Below, piece by piece: positions 58,621 through 64,000 of a stretch of 64,000 bases of DNA. Position numbers and translations under genes: made by a program. The stretch is from Taxawa tesnikishii (nom. ined.). Lineage: Eukaryota; Ascomycota; Dothideomycetes; Dothideales. The DNA is taken from assembly GCA_030247885.1 (NCBI GenBank), contig JAPDRO010000014.1:372001-436000 (forward strand). The letters are read 5' to 3'. The notes below the pieces were generated by a model, which worked only from the letters and a program-made list of their open reading frames with translations, was not told the DNA's origin and searched no databases. Every line of letters starts with the position of its first letter. Position 1 is the stretch's first letter.

Positions 58621-59198
58621 AAGGATTTATAAGGGATATGTCTAGGAGTGATACGACTGATTACGGCAAGAAGACGAAAGAATACACTAACCGGGGCACA
58701 GTTGCCCTTAGGTAGTAACACTCACACTTTGTTCTAGGGCTTAGTACCCAAGACATCGCCAGCGAGACACTGTACTCGCGGCAAGGCTGAAGCTAGACAC
58801 AAGTAGAGATGCGTATCCAGGCTGCGACAGGGACACAGTTCAGTGTGCTCGATCAAGACAGTCCTACTCTGAACAAGATCAAGGGAGTTCGGGATGCGAC
58901 AGCCAGGCAGAAAGGAGAGAGGAGACAGGAAGTTCGTTCCGAGGGTTCCTATAAACTGAGCGGTCGGCTATCGGATGTTAGCCGAAACATCGTCACGCAT
59001 GTCATCTTCAACAGTGGACTCAAAGTACCTAGCTACCTTGGATCAAACCAACTGCACTTTCAAGGTTGCTACCTAGCGAAACACCTCCATCTCTTCCAAC
59101 TGCTGGCCAGTCTTAATCTGAATTACTAATCTATTCCACCTACCCGTCACCACAAAAACGCAGAGCACGCAGCCACTGCCGGTACATCACCAATCGCA
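58621..59198. other. Divergent promoter region between the Cys-rich gene and CSN6
   Basis: About 0.58 kb between divergent genes. No other supported feature. Confidence 0.4.
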
Positions 59199-60749
59199 AT
59201 GGCGACACGCGCGCCCAACACCAATCCACTCCTCTCGACGAGCCGCTCCGACTCCTCCCTCTCCGTTCAGCTGCATCCACTCGTGCTGCTTACAATCTCC
59301 GACTATGTGACACGGCACACACTGCGGAAGCAAGAAGGACCCATCGTGGGCGCCATTATCGGACAGCAGAACGGGCGCGAAGTGACTATGGAATTTGCCT
59401 TTCAGTGCAAGCTGAAGCCGCTTGAGAAGGATGGAGAAGAGAAGGTTGTTGTGGACGAAGCGTGGTTTGCCGATCGTTTGGAGCAATGTACGTGGCTTTG
59501 ATCACGACTGACGCGGGGAGGAAAAGGATGGGGACGTGGTGCTCCCAGCATGTCGGTTCTGGCAGCACTCGCAGGATCGGGAGATTGGACATTGCAGACG
59601 TTGAGCTGACTTTGTAAACTCTCAGTCAAGGACGTACACAAAGCACCCGCTCTCGATCTCGTCGCCATCTTCACACTAGGCCCGCCCACCGGCCCTCTTC
59701 CCGAACACATTCCCATTGTACAACAACTACAGCACCAGTACAACGACTCCCTCGTTCTCCTTCTTTTCCATCCAGAGACCATTCTTGACGGCTCCTTGAC
59801 CGGCGGCAAGCTCCCCATCTCCCTATACGAATCGTTCTACGAGCCTGGTAGTGAGAGCGCAGACAAGGGATTGCAGGTGGACGGATGGGGTCTCGGACGT
59901 CAGCTTCAGCTTCGGTTCCGTGAACTGAGCTACGAGATGGAGACGGGAGAGGCGGAGATGATCGGTATCGACTTTGTGGCCAAGGGTGGTGGAAATGCGA
60001 CAGCCATTGCCGGAGGCGACATTATACAAGCAGGCTCGAAGACAGCTGCGAATGGTTCGAAGAAGGGGAAGGGTAGGGTGGATGATTCTGTTCAGACAAA
60101 CGGTACAGCGACCGAGGATTATCTCAGTGCCGAAGACGAAGAGCGTAGGTGTTTGCATGATGTCGACTTCCAACCTTCTCAAATTGGGATGCCCATGGAA
60201 TAAGTCCAATGCTAACGGATACCTTGACGCAGTGATCGCATCTTTGACGGCCAAATCGAACGCTATCAAGATGCTGCACCAACGCATCGATCTGCTACGC
60301 TCTTACCTCTCCGCGCTCCCGCCTTCGTACCTCAGCGACGCATCCCTCATCAGCCAACCGACGTCCAACCCTGCCGAACTGAACCACCCCTCCTCCGCAA
60401 CATCTCTTCCCTCCTCTCACGACTTCCACTGCTCGCACCGCCATCAACCATTTCATCTACAACCTCGTCCACAACAGATCCTACAAGCTTGAAGACGGCA
60501 TCGGTGCGGGAGCAGTCAGATGTTCAACTGATCTCTCTACTGTCTTCACTCACTCGCTCTGTCGCCGAGGCTAAGGAGCTTGGGACTAAATTTCACACTG
60601 TCTCAAAAGCGAAGAATGACAAAGGCGGGATGGGTCGTGGTGGACCACACTTGAGCAGGGGTTTCTCTGGGTTTGACGGAAGTCAAGGCGGGGAACAATG
60701 GGGTGGCATGGGTGGCGGAGGGGGTGGAGAGTATACCATGACCGGCTGA
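59199..60749 (+). CDS. CSN6: COP9 signalosome subunit 6
   Basis: The MPN domain is clear: SVQLHPLVLLTISDYVTRHT, GPIVGAIIGQQNGREVTMEF, AWFADRLEQFKDVHKAPALD, LVAIFTLGPPTGPLPEHIPI. It lacks the JAMM metal ligands, as expected for the inactive CSN6 subunit. The C-terminal half has ELIASLTAKSNAIKMLHQRI, DLLRSYLSALPPSYL, SDVQLISLLSSLTRSVAEAK and a Gly-rich end. Introns are 59488-59625 and 60145-60232. Exons total 1325 bases, one short of 442 codons. The frame change lies near 60391 in a C run (NHP / LLRNISSLLSRLP). CSN6 pairs with CSN5 in the complex that removes Nedd8 from cullins and in filamentous fungi affects development and secondary metabolism. Confidence 0.92.
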
Positions 60750-62213
60750 AAGCGCACAATGAAGGGTACGAAACGACGTGACGTGTAACGACCGAAGCAT
60801 TAAGGCGGCGTAAGGAAGGATGGCTAGCGACGTACTCGCATTTGCTCGGCGCAATGAAGGTGCCCATGGACATGGAGCTCTAACACCATGGAATGCAAGT
60901 CGCATTTGGATGGGCATCTGATGGCCAAGTGGCGGTAATGCAGACGGGCACGCGCAGGTCACAATAGGAGAACTCGGTAGCAGTCGAATAGCTTCCAGTT
61001 GCGCCTGAAGTCACTAATGAAACCCAAGGCGAGCGGACAGAATAGTCTATACCCCTTCTATGCGACCGGCTCTAGTACCTCAGTGGTGATATCTTTCAAC
61101 CTGATCTCTCCATTGCGTTGTTATTGAACCAGCCCTCCCAGACACAAACTATGATAATGATCTGTGAGCACGTTACCCTCACTACTCTCTATAGCTTGAC
61201 TCCCTCAAGCATATACACAGCGTCCTTTCTCCTTTCTCCTATCCAACCCTCGTTGCCAACCAAGACGTTCAGAATTCGACAGAAAGCCTAGCTGTCACAT
61301 CTCTCACAGACCTCCATTAGGAGTACCAGCTCTATGCCCGTCAGTGAAGATTTACCAACTCATACTGACTGAATTTCTGATAGAGCACGGAGAGATTGAA
61401 ATGGATAAGGAATTCACGTCGTGCCCGGCGAACAGCTGTTGTACCGCTGTCAGCCAGGGAACTACTATGTGCATAGTTGCAACGCCTAACGCTTCTTCGT
61501 GTACAGGCATTTTGATTTCGTGGCACTCGGAAAGCTAAGCAGTATAGACAAAAGGCATTCGGATTCGTCGCTCCCCGATATGAAAGATTTCTATTTTAGT
61601 CATGGTTCTTAAACTTTGTCGCAATCCACCTGGAGTGTTATGTCGGTCTGTTGATCTTATCCGGATCTGCAGCAGCCCGGACCCGAAGGTATCAGTTTGC
61701 AACGTTTGCCTGGAACCTCAAACCTGTCGCGCACAGTCGCGATCGTGTTGCGCGTCGTAATGCACACAACATATCGCGCAAGCAATTGATATCTTTTAGC
61801 AATCAACCTGCTAGCCAGCCATATTGCGGAGATGGAACGAACGTCTTGCCCGCCTCGCTCTTGCTTCCGGCGGTTTAGTGGAGATCCCAGCACGATAAGA
61901 ATCTCGCGTTACGCTCGCGTGTCCTTCCTCCAGCGCTAGTAGGATATCACCTTCTGGATTTGGCAACGACGATTTCTTGGGTCGTGACGCTACTGTATAC
62001 TAAGCACACGAAAGCTTTCACTTGAGCCGAACAAGGCAGCTTGAAGTGCTTGATTGACAATGGATCGATTCGGGGCGGCACAAAACGACATCACAGTCCT
62101 TGGCTGATGCCGGTCTTCGTTCGATAGCACCAGGTATAAACATGGGCCCTCGCCCAGGAACCCGCGGTTTCGAAGAATCGGGAACTCACCTCGTGTGGAT
62201 GTCAAGATAGCCC
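60750..62213. other. Intergenic region upstream of the sedolisin gene
   Basis: About 1.46 kb with no coding frame I can support. The right half presumably holds the promoter of the secreted peptidase gene. Confidence 0.45.
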
Positions 62214-64000
62214 ATGATGTCTCTGCCTCTTCTCAAGTTGTCGGCTTCGCTAGCCATTGCGGCCCTGGGCGCCCATGCCCTTCCAACAGCTTCATCCTCC
62301 ACCTATGCAGTCAAGGAACGCCACGTCGTACCACGGGCGTGGACTGAAGCTGGACCGGCCGACAAGTCGCAGGTTATGCATCTTCAGATCGGTCTGAAGC
62401 AGCGCAACGAGGGCGTCATTGAGCGGCACCTGCTCGAAGTCTCAAATCCTCACCATGAGCGTTATGGCCAGCATCTTTCGGCTCAGGAGGTGCATGATCT
62501 TGTTGCGCCTGCCGACGAGACCGTAGACGCAGTTCGCGACTGGCTTCTGGAGCACGACATCTCGGACATTGGTCTCTCTCCTGCCAAAGACTGGATCCAT
62601 ATCGTCGTCCCAATTGGAAAGGCAGAGGAGCTTCTCCGGACGAAGTACTCAAACTTCATCAACGAGGACGGACACTCCATCTCACGCGCGCCTGAATGGT
62701 CTCTCCCATTGCATCTGCACGAACATGTTGATGTTGTGCAGCCAACTACCTCCTTCTTCCGGCCCAAGGCGGAGATCAAGCCATTCGGACCGGTTGGGGA
62801 TCACTTCCCTCTCACCCACCATCATGGTGGGAGCACACCGGCAAGCATCAGTATGGCCAACATCCTTCTGTAAGTACCGACCATCCATGCAGCGCAACTG
62901 CAACAACCTCTCTCAGGCGACGTTGACTGACATTCCTCTCAGTCCGGGTCCTCCCACACTGACGCGGTGGCCGCTGCTTGCAACGTGAGCTTCACTACCC
63001 TCAACTGCCTGCGCACTCTCTACGGCACCCTTAATTACACACCCAAGGCAGCCGGAAACAACAAGATTGGCATCTGCAACTACTTGAACGAGACCAATAG
63101 GCGCGACGACGCGAAGACATTCCTGGAGACATTCCGGCCGGAAGCCGCGTCTGCAGCGGACGAGTTCCAGTTCGTAAACATCGCAAATGCCGCAAACTAC
63201 CAGGGCCCAAACATCTCACAAGTGATTGCGGATGGTGTGGACGTCGAAGGCAACCTCGACGCTCAACTTGTCCTCGGCATCAGCTGGCCCACACCCATGA
63301 TCTCCTACCTGACCGGCGGCAGCCCACCCTTCATTCAGAGTATCAGCACACCAACCGACACGAACGAGCCGTACTTGACATGGCTCAACTACGTCCTCTC
63401 ACAGTCCGATCTGCCACAGACTATCAGTTCCAGCTACGGCGACGACGAACAGACAGTTCCCTACTCGTACGCCAAGCGAGCCTGTGCCGCATTTGCCCAG
63501 CTCGGTGCTCGGGGCATCTCCATGCTTGTTTCATCGGGAGACGCCGGTGTCGGTTCGAACGGAACATGCTACATCAACAGCACCAATTCATATGCCTTTA
63601 CTCCCGACTTCCCAACGTCATGCCCATGGGTGACATCGGTTGGTGGGACGGCAAACTTTAACCCGGAAACTGCGGTCACCCGTTTCGCCTCCGGTGCCGG
63701 CTTCAGCAACTACTTCGGCGCTCCTGCTTACCAAAAGGCCACTGTCGACGCATACATCGCCAGCCTCAACGGCATGTACGATGGCCTTTACAACAAGAGC
63801 GGTCGCGGCTACCCCGACGTTGCCGCCCAAGGCAACCACGACGCTATTGTCTGGGCGGGCAACATCCGGACCGTGGGCGGCACATCCGCCTCTTCCCCGA
63901 CCTTCGCCGCCGTTATCGCCCTCGTCAACGACGCTCTCATTGCTGCAGGCAAGAAACCCCTCGGCTTTCTGAACCCGTGGATCTATGGAGGAGCCTACAA
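62214..64000 (+). CDS. Sedolisin (S53) tripeptidyl peptidase, secreted, 3' end outside the window
   Basis: A signal peptide (MMSLPLLKLSASLAIAALGA) precedes an S53 pro-domain (HLLEVSNPHHERYGQHLSAQ; DWLLEHDISDIGLSPAKDWI). After an intron at about 62871-62941 comes the catalytic domain. The Glu/Asp pair is in VDVEGNLDAQLVLGISWP, the oxyanion Asp in MLVSSGDAGVGSNGTCY and the nucleophile Ser in VGGTSASSPTFAAVIALVND. Several N-x-S/T sites occur. The phases across the intron disagree by one base. The frame is open at the window end. Such acid peptidases release tripeptides from proteins outside the cell and are common in plant- and litter-associated fungi. Confidence 0.92.

Overview
The window is nuclear DNA from a filamentous ascomycete (Pezizomycotina; a dothideomycete is my best guess, by inference). 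Reasons: short introns (about 46-170 nt) with GTRNGT donors, CTRAC-type branch sites and YAG acceptors; a spliced tRNA-Pro; a HET-domain gene, a Zn2Cys6 regulator, a TOK-type K+ channel, a CSN6 subunit and a sedolisin peptidase; and dense gene packing on both strands with no operons. I see no convincing mobile element, rRNA or CRISPR array.

Layout. 0-10 kb: 3' end of an NC2-alpha/Bur6 histone-fold gene, an M20 amidohydrolase, a HET-domain gene, TFIIE-alpha and tRNA pseudouridine synthase Pus1. 10.5-18.3 kb: tRNA-Pro(UGG), PI 4-kinase Pik1, a DUF155 (Rmd1/Rmd8-like) membrane protein and an Iah1-like SGNH esterase. 19-24.5 kb: a CLC chloride/proton antiporter and an unrecognised acidic nuclear-type protein. 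24.6-29 kb: a Baeyer-Villiger-type flavin monooxygenase and a DUF3445 (HODM-like) haem protein. 29.6-39 kb: PDCD5, Sec2, two hypothetical genes, a DEAD-box helicase, and a spliced cysteine-rich reading frame that runs into the helicase start. 39-44.3 kb: a gene-poor stretch with a degenerate ~150-bp tandem repeat. 44.3-49.2 kb: a clean three-exon 85-residue protein, a 204-residue hypothetical and a TOK1-type K+ channel. 49.5-56.7 kb: a Zn2Cys6 factor, a DUF3500 protein, a hypothetical protein and an acyl-CoA synthetase/4CL-like ligase, possibly a small metabolic neighbourhood. 56.9-64 kb: two neighbouring cysteine-rich proteins, CSN6 and the start of a secreted sedolisin.

A window-wide pattern matters for any reader. 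At least ten conserved genes lose their frame by what looks like one missing base, usually in or beside a short run of identical bases. For CLC, PDCD5, Sec2, CSN6 and others the summed exon length is short of a multiple of three by exactly the number of inferred losses. Essential genes are affected, so I read this as assembly or sequencing indels rather than pseudogenes. Coordinates below give the whole gene span even where the frame is broken.
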